Origin: Sphingosinicella sp942492965 | GTDB lineage: Bacteria; Pseudomonadota; Alphaproteobacteria; Sphingomonadales; Sphingomonadaceae | Direction: 5' to 3' | Length of the DNA: 64,000 nt | Assembly (NCBI GenBank): GCA_942492965.1 | Contig: OW818656.1 | Location: 2,728,001-2,792,000, forward strand | Shown here: piece after piece, positions 17,334 through 24,563 of the stretch | Numbering within the stretch: the stretch's first letter is position 1 | How the letters are laid out: each line of letters starts with the position of its first letter | Notes under the pieces: generated by a model | The model's input: the letters and a program-made list of their open reading frames with translations, nothing else | What the model was told of the DNA's origin: nothing | Databases searched by the model: none | Program-made: the position numbers and the translations under genes

Positions 17334-17908
17334 GCCGCTTCCCTATACATGCCGACGCGATCTAGCCAGCGTTCGCGTGACAGGCGGTATTCGACCGAAT
17401 CGATCTCGCAGTCGCGCGCGCGGCAATAGTGCGGCACGATCTCGCCGGTGGGTACAAAGCCGAGCTTTCTCAGAACCTTGCCGGAGGCGGGGTTGTCGAT
17501 GAAGTGGCCAGCGCCGAGCATGTTGTTGCGGGCGCCGAGGAAGGCTGCCGCGATGATCGCCTCGGCGGCTTCGACTGCGATGCCCTTGCCCCAGTGGCGC
17601 CGCGCCACCCAATAGCCGATCTCCGGAATGGTGACCTTGTCGTTCCACCGCCCGAAACCGACGCTGCCGACAAGTTCGGGCGCCCCGTCCGTGCGCAGGA
17701 AGATGAGGCTGCTCGCCTCGTGCGGCGGCGTTTCGGCGTCCTTCGCGATCTTCATGCGCGCGTCTTCGATGCTGTAGGGCCACGGCGCGGTCGCGAGGTT
17801 GCGGACGATCGCCGCGTCGGCGATCGTGGCGGCCAGCGCCGCTGCGTCTTCGGGCCACGCCGGCCTTAGAAACAGCCGTCTCGTTCGTGCAAACATCTCT
17901 CGCTCCAT
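17330..17908 (-). CDS. GNAT family N-acetyltransferase (RimJ/RimL type)
   Basis: A 192-residue acetyltransferase of the RimJ/RimL-like group: TRRLFLRPAWPEDA at the N-terminus, GSVGFGRW, IPEIGYWVARRHWGKGIAVEAAEAII (the acetyl-CoA loop, with the R/Q-x-x-G-x-G/A pattern as RHWGKGIA) and NPASGKVLRKLGF. The substrate is unknown. The stop overlaps the obgE start by 4 nt. It appears to be the first gene of the long minus-strand run. A second ATG 12 nt downstream (17896, MFARTRR) is an alternative start. Confidence 0.85.
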   Translation of the reverse strand: MEREMFARTRRLFLRPAWPEDAAALAATIADAAIVRNLATAPWPYSIEDARMKIAKDAETPPHEASSLIFLRTDGAPELVGSVGFGRWNDKVTIPEIGYWVARRHWGKGIAVEAAEAIIAAAFLGARNNMLGAGHFIDNPASGKVLRKLGFVPTGEIVPHYCRARDCEIDSVEYRLSRERWLDRVGMYREAA

Positions 17909-17932
17909 ACCGGATCGGGAAGGGGAGAGACG

Positions 17933-17963
17933 AAAAAAGGGAGATGGCGACCCATCTCCCTTT
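17933..17963 (-). terminator. Rho-independent terminator of rplU-rpmA
   Basis: A perfect 9-bp stem (GGGAGATGG at 17939-17947, CCATCTCCC at 17952-17960, 4-nt loop) followed on the minus strand by six T (17938-17933). It lies about 70 nt after the rpmA stop and before the GNAT gene, so it separates the ribosomal-protein unit from the long operon. Confidence 0.88.
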
Positions 17964-18030
17964 CCCTGTGCGTATGCACCAGATTCAGGGGCCGCCTACC
18001 CGGCGGCCGTATAACAAGCGGGCCGCCTCG

Positions 18031-18300
18031 CTATTCCGCTGCCATCGACATCGGATCGACGCTGACGAATTTGCGTCCAAGCTTGCCGTCGTGGAACGCT
18101 ACGCGGCCCTCAACGAGCGCGAACAGCGTGTGGTCCTTGCCGATGCCGACATTACGGCCCGGGTAGAACTTGGTTCCGCGTTGGCGGACGAGAATGTTGC
18201 CCGCGAGCACGTCCTGCCCGCCGAAGCGCTTCACGCCAAGACGCTTGCCTGCCGAATCGCGACCGTTACGCGACGAACCGCCAGCTTTCTTATGTGCCAT
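18031..18300 (-). CDS. rpmA: 50S ribosomal protein L27
   Basis: The 89-residue bL27 lies near the peptidyl transferase centre. The sequence begins MAHKKAGGSSRNGRDSAGKR and keeps the family body (RFGGQDVLAGNILVRQRGTKFYPG). No N-terminal pre-sequence of the Firmicutes type. It follows rplU by 15 nt in the usual rplU-rpmA pair and ends before a strong terminator. Confidence 0.98.
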   Translation of the reverse strand: MAHKKAGGSSRNGRDSAGKRLGVKRFGGQDVLAGNILVRQRGTKFYPGRNVGIGKDHTLFALVEGRVAFHDGKLGRKFVSVDPMSMAAE

Positions 18301-18315
18301 GGTTCAAACTCCTCT

Positions 18316-18744
18316 TTACTCGGCGTCGGTCTTGGCAGCGGCCTTTTTGGCCGGGGCCTTCTTCGCGGGCTTTTCAGCCGGCTCGGCGGCCGCTTCCACG
18401 GCCGGCGCGGCTTCCGCCTTCGCAGCCTTCGGCGCCTTCGCGGCGGTCTTGCCGATCGCGGTGATCTTCAGCACCGTCAGAAGCTGGCGGTGACCGTTGC
18501 GGCGGCGATAGCCGTGACGGCGCTTCTTCTTGAAGACAATGACCTTGTCGCCCTTGGGCTGCGCCACGATCTCGGCCGACACGACCTGACCGGCCACGTC
18601 CTTGAGTTCGCCGCCCTCGCCGATGGCAAGGATGTCGCCCAACTGGACGGTTTCGCCGACCTCGCCCTTCAGGCGGTCAACGGTGATCTTCTGCTCGGCG
18701 GCGACGCGATACTGCTTGCCGCCCGTGCGCACGACTGCGAACAT
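18316..18744 (-). CDS. rplU: 50S ribosomal protein L21 with a long C-terminal tail
   Basis: bL21; the first 100 residues are typical (MFAVVRTGGKQYRVAAEQKI, KVIVFKKKRRHGYRRRNGHR). The protein is 142 residues, about 40 longer than the common form. The extra part is a low-complexity Ala/Lys/Pro/Glu tail (about 103-142) seen in several sphingomonads; it is probably disordered. First gene of rplU-rpmA. The 134-bp gap to hspQ should hold the promoter. Confidence 0.97.
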   Translation of the reverse strand: MFAVVRTGGKQYRVAAEQKITVDRLKGEVGETVQLGDILAIGEGGELKDVAGQVVSAEIVAQPKGDKVIVFKKKRRHGYRRRNGHRQLLTVLKITAIGKTAAKAPKAAKAEAAPAVEAAAEPAEKPAKKAPAKKAAAKTDAE

Positions 18745-18878
18745 GGCTTTTGGCTACCTTAGGCCCAGAAATTGAACAACAAGCACCCGCGCGTGGAAAC
18801 ACGCCGATGCCTGCGGAAAGCGCAGCTAGCTACTGGCCGTGGGCGCGAATGTCAACCGATTCAGCACAGCTTTCGCCA

Positions 18879-19277
18879 TCAGTGGCGATGCCGTGATTTC
18901 AGCCGATAGCTGCCGTCGGGCATTCGCTCGAACATCTCGGAAACCGCAGGGTGCAGCACAGGCGCGCGGCTCTCGTCCGGCAACAGGTTCTGCTGGCTGA
19001 CATAGGCGACGTAGGTCTGGTCGTCGTTCTCGGCGAGCAGGTGATAGAAGGGCTGGTCCTTCGCCGGGCGGATGTCCTCGGGAATCGCTTCCCACCATTC
19101 CTCGGTGTTGGCGAACTCCGGATCGACATCGAAAATAATGCCGCGAAACGGAAAAAAGCGGTGCCGTACCACTTCGCCGATGCCGAAGCTGGCGGTGGTG
19201 ACAGGCTCGCCGAAGGGCGGCAGCAGACGCGGCGTGGGAGCGGCGGGGGGAGTGGTAATGGACTTCGCGGTACGCAT
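18879..19277 (-). CDS. hspQ: Heat shock protein HspQ
   Basis: HspQ (YccV) is a hemimethylated-DNA-binding-fold protein; in Enterobacteria it acts as a specificity factor for Lon. The core (about 29-125) is clear: ASFGIGEVVRHRFFPFRG, NTEEWWEAIPEDIRPAKDQ, PFYHLLAEN, YVAYVSQQNLL. The N-terminal 27 residues are Pro/Thr-rich and variable. A strong-looking promoter places transcription start on the A of the ATG at 19277, with no room for a ribosome binding site, so the mRNA may be leaderless. Confidence 0.92.
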   Translation of the reverse strand: MRTAKSITTPPAAPTPRLLPPFGEPVTTASFGIGEVVRHRFFPFRGIIFDVDPEFANTEEWWEAIPEDIRPAKDQPFYHLLAENDDQTYVAYVSQQNLLPDESRAPVLHPAVSEMFERMPDGSYRLKSRHRH

Positions 19278-19283
19278 GGGGAG

Positions 19284-19311
19284 AATATAAGGGCCTGCCG
19301 CCGCTCTGCAA
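19284..19311 (-). promoter_or_regulatory. Candidate sigma-70 promoter of hspQ giving a leaderless mRNA
   Basis: On the minus strand TTGCAG (19311-19306), a 16-nt spacer and TATATT (19289-19284). The first base of the hspQ ATG (19277) lies 7 nt after the -10 box, where transcription normally starts. No Shine-Dalgarno sequence precedes the ATG (CTCCCC). Confidence 0.5.
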
Positions 19312-19363
19312 AGGCTGCCCGGCGCTCCGCGATACGAAAGAGCCGCTGTTGCCGCCGACTTGC

Positions 19364-20515
19364 TCAGGCCGCAGGCTGCAAATGAAAGCGTTCAATGCCC
19401 GTGTCCGCGTAGGCAATGCCTTCGGCACGCAGCGCCTCCGGGCAGTCCTCGTCCCGAATGCGCGCCGCAAGCAGGCGTGCGAGCGCGGGCGCGGTCTGGA
19501 TGCCGTAGCCGCCCTGGCCGGCCAGCCAGTAGAAGGCCGGCAGGTCACGGTCCGGCCCGGCGATCGGCAGCCGGTCCCGCGTGAACGTGCGGAGACCGGC
19601 CCAGCTGTGGCGAATGCGCCGAACCTGAAGCGTCGTTGCCGTGCAGACCCTGTCGACCGCGACGGCGATGTCCCATTCGTCCGGCTGCGCGTCGCATGGC
19701 TCGCAGGCCGTTTCGTCCGCGGGGGAAAGCAGAAGCGCGCCCGCGTCCGGCTTGAAGTAGAAGTCTTCGTCGATATCCATCACGAACGGCCAGCGCGCGA
19801 TCTCCATGTCCGCGGGCGGGTCCACGAGGACTGCGGTGCGCCGAAAAGGCTTTACGTAGCCTGCTCTCGATCCGGCCATGGCGGCGACGCAGTCCGCCCA
19901 TGCGCCGGCTGCGTTCACGACGACCGCGCTGGCGAAAACGCCCGTTGCCGTGCGCAGTATCCAGCGGCCTTCCAGATAATCGAGGCCTTCGAGCCCCGAT
20001 CGTGTCGCCAGGGCGCCGCCGTTCCGCCGGAATGCACGCAGATGGCCCTGATGCAGGGCATCGACATCGATCGCGAGCGCGCCGGGTTCATAAACCGAAG
20101 CCGCCACATAAGGCTCGGCGAGCAGCGGACAGAGGCCTCGCGTGGCCGCACCATCCAGCCAAGTGGTAAGGGGCGCGATATCCGGCCGCGCGAAGAAAGC
20201 CTCCAGGCGGCCGAGCTGGTCCGCGCGGGCGATAAACATGGTGCCGAGCGGTGAAGTCAGCGCGTGGTCGGCGAAGCCCTCGGGTGGCGCGGTGAGAAAT
20301 TCCCGGCTGGCGCGCGACAGGGCGCGAACGGTTTCATTGCCGTAGATGGCCGTGAAGACCGCAGCGGATCGCCCCGTCGCGTGATAGCCCGGTTGATCTT
20401 CCTGCTCGAGGAGCAACACCCTGTGGGTCGAAGACAGCGCGCTTGCGACCGAGGCGCCGGCCATGCCGGCGCCGATCACGGCAATGTCGAATACTGCCTC
20501 GGGAACCGTGGTCAT
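19364..20515 (-). CDS. FAD-dependent amino-acid oxidase/dehydrogenase (DAO family, DauA-like)
   Basis: A 383-residue flavoprotein of the DAO family. The N-terminus has the dinucleotide fold FDIAVIGAGMAGASVASAL (about 9-27), and PGYHATGRSAAVF resembles the FAD-binding loop of D-arginine dehydrogenase (DauA) and other broad D-amino-acid dehydrogenases. The C-terminal FAD contact is FYWLAGQGGYGIQTAP. The likely reaction is oxidative deamination of a D- or secondary amino acid in the cytosol. The ATG at 20515 overlaps the hyuB stop (ATGA), so it is the third gene of a hyuA-hyuB-dao operon and probably acts on the ring-opened product. The exact substrate is not deducible. Confidence 0.85.
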   Translation of the reverse strand: MTTVPEAVFDIAVIGAGMAGASVASALSSTHRVLLLEQEDQPGYHATGRSAAVFTAIYGNETVRALSRASREFLTAPPEGFADHALTSPLGTMFIARADQLGRLEAFFARPDIAPLTTWLDGAATRGLCPLLAEPYVAASVYEPGALAIDVDALHQGHLRAFRRNGGALATRSGLEGLDYLEGRWILRTATGVFASAVVVNAAGAWADCVAAMAGSRAGYVKPFRRTAVLVDPPADMEIARWPFVMDIDEDFYFKPDAGALLLSPADETACEPCDAQPDEWDIAVAVDRVCTATTLQVRRIRHSWAGLRTFTRDRLPIAGPDRDLPAFYWLAGQGGYGIQTAPALARLLAARIRDEDCPEALRAEGIAYADTGIERFHLQPAA

Positions 20516-22248
20516 GAAGCGGCCCGCAACTCCTGCGTCTTCTGCAGGTCGAGCGACCAGGCCCCGCTGCGTTCCTCGACGACCACGCCGTAACGGGTGC
20601 GGGCGTCTTCGGCGGTGAGGAATTCGTTGCGCACATCTCTGAGCACAAGCTCGGGATCGCGTTCGCTGGCCTTGCCCCATGCCCCGCCGCCGCCCGTGAT
20701 GACACGGAACAGCGTGCCCTCGCCGAACGGGCCGATGGAACCGACACGCTTGTTGTAGACGATGCGTTCGCCGTCCACCGGCATCACGGTGAGGCTGCCG
20801 TGATCCCCGTCCGTGCCGTCCGCGAAGCCAGCAGCGGTCGTATCCGCCGTGTTTTCGATAACGAAGGACGCATAGACGCCGTCCGTGAGGCAGCGGTAGT
20901 CCTTGCGGACGCCCATACCGCCCCGGAACTTGCCGACACCGGCGACTTCAGGCGCGAACTCGAACAGCTCGACGCGGAACGGGTGACGCGTCTCGGTGAT
21001 CTCGATCGGCGTATTGGGCAGGTCGCCGTTGCCGGTCAGCTGGTTGGTCGCACCATCTCGGTCGATCAGCGCGCCGTTGCCGCCGTGCATTGGGTCCATC
21101 ATCACGAACGGCTTGCCGTGGCGCGATTGGCTGCGCGAGAAGAACGCGCCGGTCAGCTGATAGCCGCCCGCCGGGCACTTGTCCGGCACGATGTTCAGGA
21201 AGCACCGGAACATCATGTCCATCAGGCATTCGATGACATAGCCGTAAGAATCCGTCGGCGCGGGCCACACCGGGTTGACGATCGATTCCGGCGGCAGCTC
21301 GAAATCCAGGCACTTGGTATGGCCGGCGTTGCAGGGATCGAACGGCAGCAGGATACCCTTCAGCGACGATGCGAGGATGCCTTTGGTGCAGGGTGCGGGG
21401 AGGTTGATCGGCCCGCGTGCCGTGGGGCTCGAACCGTTCAGCGAGAAGTGCACGCGGTCGCCCTGGATCGTGACCTTCAGGCAGACGAGGAATTCGCCGT
21501 CCTCCTGAACGCCGTCGCTGTCGAGACGGATCGAGGTGCCGTATTCGCCGTCCGGCAAGGCCGCGATCGTCGCGCGCATCGATCGGTCTGTCTGGTCGAT
21601 CACATAGTCCATCGCCTCGCGGATCGTCTCCGTCCCGTATTTGGCGCACAGCGACTGGATACGCTCGCACCCCTGCCGGCACGAGGCGATCTGCGCCTCA
21701 AGGTCGCCCTTCACGATTTCGGGCACGCGAACATTGCAGTCGATCAGATCCCAGAGCCCCTGGTTCTTGACGCCGCGTTCCACGATCTTCTGGTGCCGGA
21801 AGCAGAGGCCTTCCTGGAACGTGTCCGTCGTGTCCGGGCACCAGCCGCCGGGATTCTTGCCGCCGACGTCCGCCCAGTGCGCGGCGGTTCCGCAGAAGGC
21901 GACGAGCTCGCCTTCGAAGAACACCGGCATGTAGACGTTGGTGTCGGAAATGTGCGTTCCGGTTTCGAACGGGTCGTTGACGATAAGGACGTCGCCTTCC
22001 GCGAAATTGCCCTTCCAGCGCGCCATTCCGGCGCGCACGGCTTCCGGGAAGGCCTGGCTGAACACGATCACACCCGGTGTTTCCGCCCACATGTCGCCGG
22101 TCGCCGACATGATGGTGACGCTGAAGTCCTGGACTTCATAGAGCAGCGGATTGAAGGCCGTGCGGATCATGGTCTTCGCCATTTCCTCGGTGGCGGCGAC
22201 CAGGCGGTTGCGGATGATTTCCGTCAGAACGACGTCTACTTTGCGCAT
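20512..22248 (-). CDS. Hydantoinase B/oxoprolinase family protein
   Basis: The 578-residue beta subunit of the HyuA/HyuB family, which includes N-methylhydantoinase, 5-oxoprolinase and caprolactamase. Family blocks are clear: RTAFNPLLYEVQDFSV, DVLIVNDPFETGTHISD, HWADVGGKNPGG, and a Gly-rich C-terminus GGGGAWGKASERDPELVL. In this family HyuB carries the metal site for ring hydrolysis, using a phosphorylated intermediate made by HyuA. It lies 16 nt after hyuA and overlaps the oxidase gene. The length and the A+B arrangement fit hydantoinase/lactamase rather than three-subunit acetone carboxylase. Confidence 0.92.
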   Translation of the reverse strand: MRKVDVVLTEIIRNRLVAATEEMAKTMIRTAFNPLLYEVQDFSVTIMSATGDMWAETPGVIVFSQAFPEAVRAGMARWKGNFAEGDVLIVNDPFETGTHISDTNVYMPVFFEGELVAFCGTAAHWADVGGKNPGGWCPDTTDTFQEGLCFRHQKIVERGVKNQGLWDLIDCNVRVPEIVKGDLEAQIASCRQGCERIQSLCAKYGTETIREAMDYVIDQTDRSMRATIAALPDGEYGTSIRLDSDGVQEDGEFLVCLKVTIQGDRVHFSLNGSSPTARGPINLPAPCTKGILASSLKGILLPFDPCNAGHTKCLDFELPPESIVNPVWPAPTDSYGYVIECLMDMMFRCFLNIVPDKCPAGGYQLTGAFFSRSQSRHGKPFVMMDPMHGGNGALIDRDGATNQLTGNGDLPNTPIEITETRHPFRVELFEFAPEVAGVGKFRGGMGVRKDYRCLTDGVYASFVIENTADTTAAGFADGTDGDHGSLTVMPVDGERIVYNKRVGSIGPFGEGTLFRVITGGGGAWGKASERDPELVLRDVRNEFLTAEDARTRYGVVVEERSGAWSLDLQKTQELRAAS

Positions 22249-22264
22249 GTTGTGTCTTCCCGCC

Positions 22265-24313
22265 TTAGAGAGTGGGTTCGAGAACGAGATTGCCGAAGGT
22301 GTCGCAGGTGGATTGCCACCCGGGCGGAACGATCGTCGTCATGGTCCATTCGTTGATGATCGCTGGGCCGGTGACGACCTGACCGGCCGAGAGCGTTTCG
22401 CGGTCGAACACGTCGGTCGGCACGGCTTTTCCGGTGCGCGGGAAATAGACATCCAGCTGCCGCATCGCTGCACCCTGCGGCCTCTCCGGCATCGGGGCGA
22501 TCTCCGGCGCGCGGACACGCCCGATCGCGCGGCAGCGGATGGAGACGAGCTCCAGCGGGGCATCCGGCTCCCCGTGACCATAGAGCCGGATATGCGATTC
22601 GACGAAGCGCTGGCGCGCGCCTTCCAGAATGGACGCGGCATCCTGCCATGCATCCTCCAGGTCGACCGTGATCGTATATTCCTGATTCTCGAACCGAAGG
22701 TCGAAGCGCTTCACGCGCTCGATATCCCCGGCCGCGAAGCCGTACTGGCCGATGCCGCTCGCCGCCCGCGTTTCCAGTTCGTTCATCGTCGCCAGCGCCC
22801 CGGCGATGTGCGCGGCGTCGAACGGCATGACCTTGGTGCGGACCTCGTCCTCCATGTAATCGGTGGTGAGGATGCCCCACGCCGAGAAGTTCGCCGGCGC
22901 ATTCGGCACGATCACCTTGGGCACCTCCAGCTCCTCCGCCACCGAGCAGGCGAACAGCCCGCCGCCGCCGCCGTAGGCGAGCAGCACGAACTCGCGGGGA
23001 TCGAGGCCGCGTTCGACCGTCTTGCTGCGAATGGCGTTCGCCATGTTCGTTTCGGCGATCGAAACGATGCCCTGCGCCGCCGACTGAAGGTCGAGCCCCA
23101 GTGGCTCGGCGATCTTCTTTTCGATCGCCGCCCGCGCGCCTTCGGTATCGAGCTGCATCCGGCCGCCGAGGAAATAGGCGGGATCGAGGCGGCCGAGCGT
23201 GAGGTGCGCGTCGGTGACGGTCGGCTCCGTGCCGCCGCGTCCGAAACAGACCGGCCCCGGCGAGGCGCCCGCGCTCTGCGGGCCGACCTGCAGGCCGCCG
23301 CGATGATCGAGCCACGCGATGGAGCCGCCGCCCGCACCGATCGAGATGACGTCGATCAGCGAGCCGAGGATTGGCCGCTGCGCGATCTCGGCCTGGCTGC
23401 GTTCGAGGACGCGCCCGTCCTCGATGATCGCGACATCATAGGTGGTGCCGCCGACGTCGGTGCAGATGACGTTCGCATAGCCCAGGCGGTCGCACAGGAA
23501 CTTGGCGCCGATCACGCCGCCCGCGGGGCCGGACATCAGCGTGCGGATCGGCTTCCGTCCGGCGGTCTTCGCGTCCACGACCCCGCCGCTCGATTGCATG
23601 ATGGCAAGCGAACGCGTGTAGTTCGTATCCTTCAGCTTCGTTTCGAGATTGGTGAGATAGGTCTGGACCGTAGGCTGGATGAAGGCATTGAGCACCGTCG
23701 TCGAGGTCCGCTCATATTCGCGCCATTCGGACGCGATCTCGTGCGACACGGAGATCGGCAGATGCGGGTGCCGCGCGAGAATGCGCTGCCTTGCCGCGAT
23801 CTCATGTGCGGGCTGGGCATAGGCGTGCAGGAAGCAGATCGCGATTGCCTCCGCGCCGCGCGCCAGCAGCAGGTCGACCTGCGTGTCGACCGCTTCAAGA
23901 TCGATCGGCGTCAGCACCTCGCCGTCGAAGGTCATGCGCTCTGGAATTTCGAGGCGAAGGAAGCGTTCGACGAGCGGTGGCGCCGACTGGTGCAGGAAGT
24001 TGTAGACGGGCTTCCGGCCGCCACGGCCCATCTCCAGAACGTCGCGGAAGCCCTTCGTGGTCAGCAGGCCGACCTTCGCGCCCTTTTCCTGAACCAGCGC
24101 ATTCACGCCGACGGTCATGCCATGGAAGATCTGCTGGATGCTGTCGATGTCGACATCGAGACTCTCGATGCCCTTGAGGAACTGCTCGTGCAGCCTGTCC
24201 GGAATCGAGGGAATCTTTTCCACGCGGGCAGCACCGGTGGCCTCGTCCATCAAAACGAAGTCCATGAATGTGCCGCCTACGTCCACGGCGACCCTGTAGC
24301 GATCCTGTGTCAT
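22265..24313 (-). CDS. Hydantoinase A/oxoprolinase family protein (ATP-dependent)
   Basis: The 682-residue alpha subunit of an ATP-dependent amide-ring hydrolase. It has the ASKHA-type N-terminal motif RVAVDVGGTFMDF (7-19), the second phosphate loop CTDVGGTTYDVAIIEDG (about 285-300), MSGPAGGVIGAK and a Gly-rich LLAYGGGGGLFAC. The family phosphorylates the amide oxygen of hydantoins, 5-oxoproline or lactams so that HyuB can hydrolyse the ring. First gene of the minus-strand operon. Its 250-bp promoter region is shared with the TonB-dependent receptor gene and holds a pair of GGGGATNACCC repeats. No N-carbamoylase or hydantoin racemase gene is nearby. Confidence 0.92.
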   Translation of the reverse strand: MTQDRYRVAVDVGGTFMDFVLMDEATGAARVEKIPSIPDRLHEQFLKGIESLDVDIDSIQQIFHGMTVGVNALVQEKGAKVGLLTTKGFRDVLEMGRGGRKPVYNFLHQSAPPLVERFLRLEIPERMTFDGEVLTPIDLEAVDTQVDLLLARGAEAIAICFLHAYAQPAHEIAARQRILARHPHLPISVSHEIASEWREYERTSTTVLNAFIQPTVQTYLTNLETKLKDTNYTRSLAIMQSSGGVVDAKTAGRKPIRTLMSGPAGGVIGAKFLCDRLGYANVICTDVGGTTYDVAIIEDGRVLERSQAEIAQRPILGSLIDVISIGAGGGSIAWLDHRGGLQVGPQSAGASPGPVCFGRGGTEPTVTDAHLTLGRLDPAYFLGGRMQLDTEGARAAIEKKIAEPLGLDLQSAAQGIVSIAETNMANAIRSKTVERGLDPREFVLLAYGGGGGLFACSVAEELEVPKVIVPNAPANFSAWGILTTDYMEDEVRTKVMPFDAAHIAGALATMNELETRAASGIGQYGFAAGDIERVKRFDLRFENQEYTITVDLEDAWQDAASILEGARQRFVESHIRLYGHGEPDAPLELVSIRCRAIGRVRAPEIAPMPERPQGAAMRQLDVYFPRTGKAVPTDVFDRETLSAGQVVTGPAIINEWTMTTIVPPGWQSTCDTFGNLVLEPTL

Positions 24314-24337
24314 GCGCTCCCGCTCTCGATAGTTGTC

Positions 24338-24360
24338 CGCAAGACCCGGCCGGACTTGCG
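24338..24360. promoter_or_regulatory. Inverted repeat CGCAAG-N11-CTTGCG in the hyuA leader
   Basis: CGCAAG at 24338-24343 and CTTGCG at 24355-24360, 25-47 bp upstream of the hyuA start. It could be an operator or a hairpin in the hyuA leader. No regulator is assigned. Confidence 0.3.
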
Positions 24361-24418
24361 AACGATGAACTCAGTCCATCGAGGGAAGCGGGGTGCGGGC
24401 CTCATTGCAAGGTTGCTC

Positions 24419-24475
24419 ATGGGGGATAACCCAAAGCGGTTCCGGCATGGGCTTCGACTATGGGGGATCACCCAA
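24419..24475. promoter_or_regulatory. Two direct repeats ATGGGGGATNACCCAA between hyuA and the receptor gene
   Basis: Copies at 24419-24434 (ATGGGGGATAACCCAA, counting from A24419) and 24460-24475 (ATGGGGGATCACCCAA) differ at one base and are 41 bp apart, close to four helical turns. Each has dyad ends (TGGG...CCCA). They sit in the divergent promoter of the island. The GGGGAT core recalls the MalT box GGGGAKGAGG, and a MalT-like regulator is encoded at 29543. The assignment to that regulator is inference. Confidence 0.5.
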
Positions 24476-24520
24476 CATTTGGCTTGGACCGGCGGCCGAT
24501 CGCCCCGACTATTGTTTGCG

Positions 24521-24540
24521 GATACTCGTTCGCAAGTATC
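24521..24540. promoter_or_regulatory. Dyad GATACT-N8-AGTATC upstream of the TonB-dependent receptor
   Basis: A perfect 6-bp dyad at 24521-24526 and 24535-24540, 24 bp before the receptor ATG. It could be an operator or an RNA hairpin next to the ribosome binding site. No regulator is assigned. Confidence 0.35.
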
Positions 24541-24563
24541 GGTTGCACATAAAAAGGGGGAAT

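Noticed and set aside
17909..18030. Small gene between GNAT and rpmA
   Set aside because: The stretch is filled by a terminator and no start with a ribosome binding site was seen.
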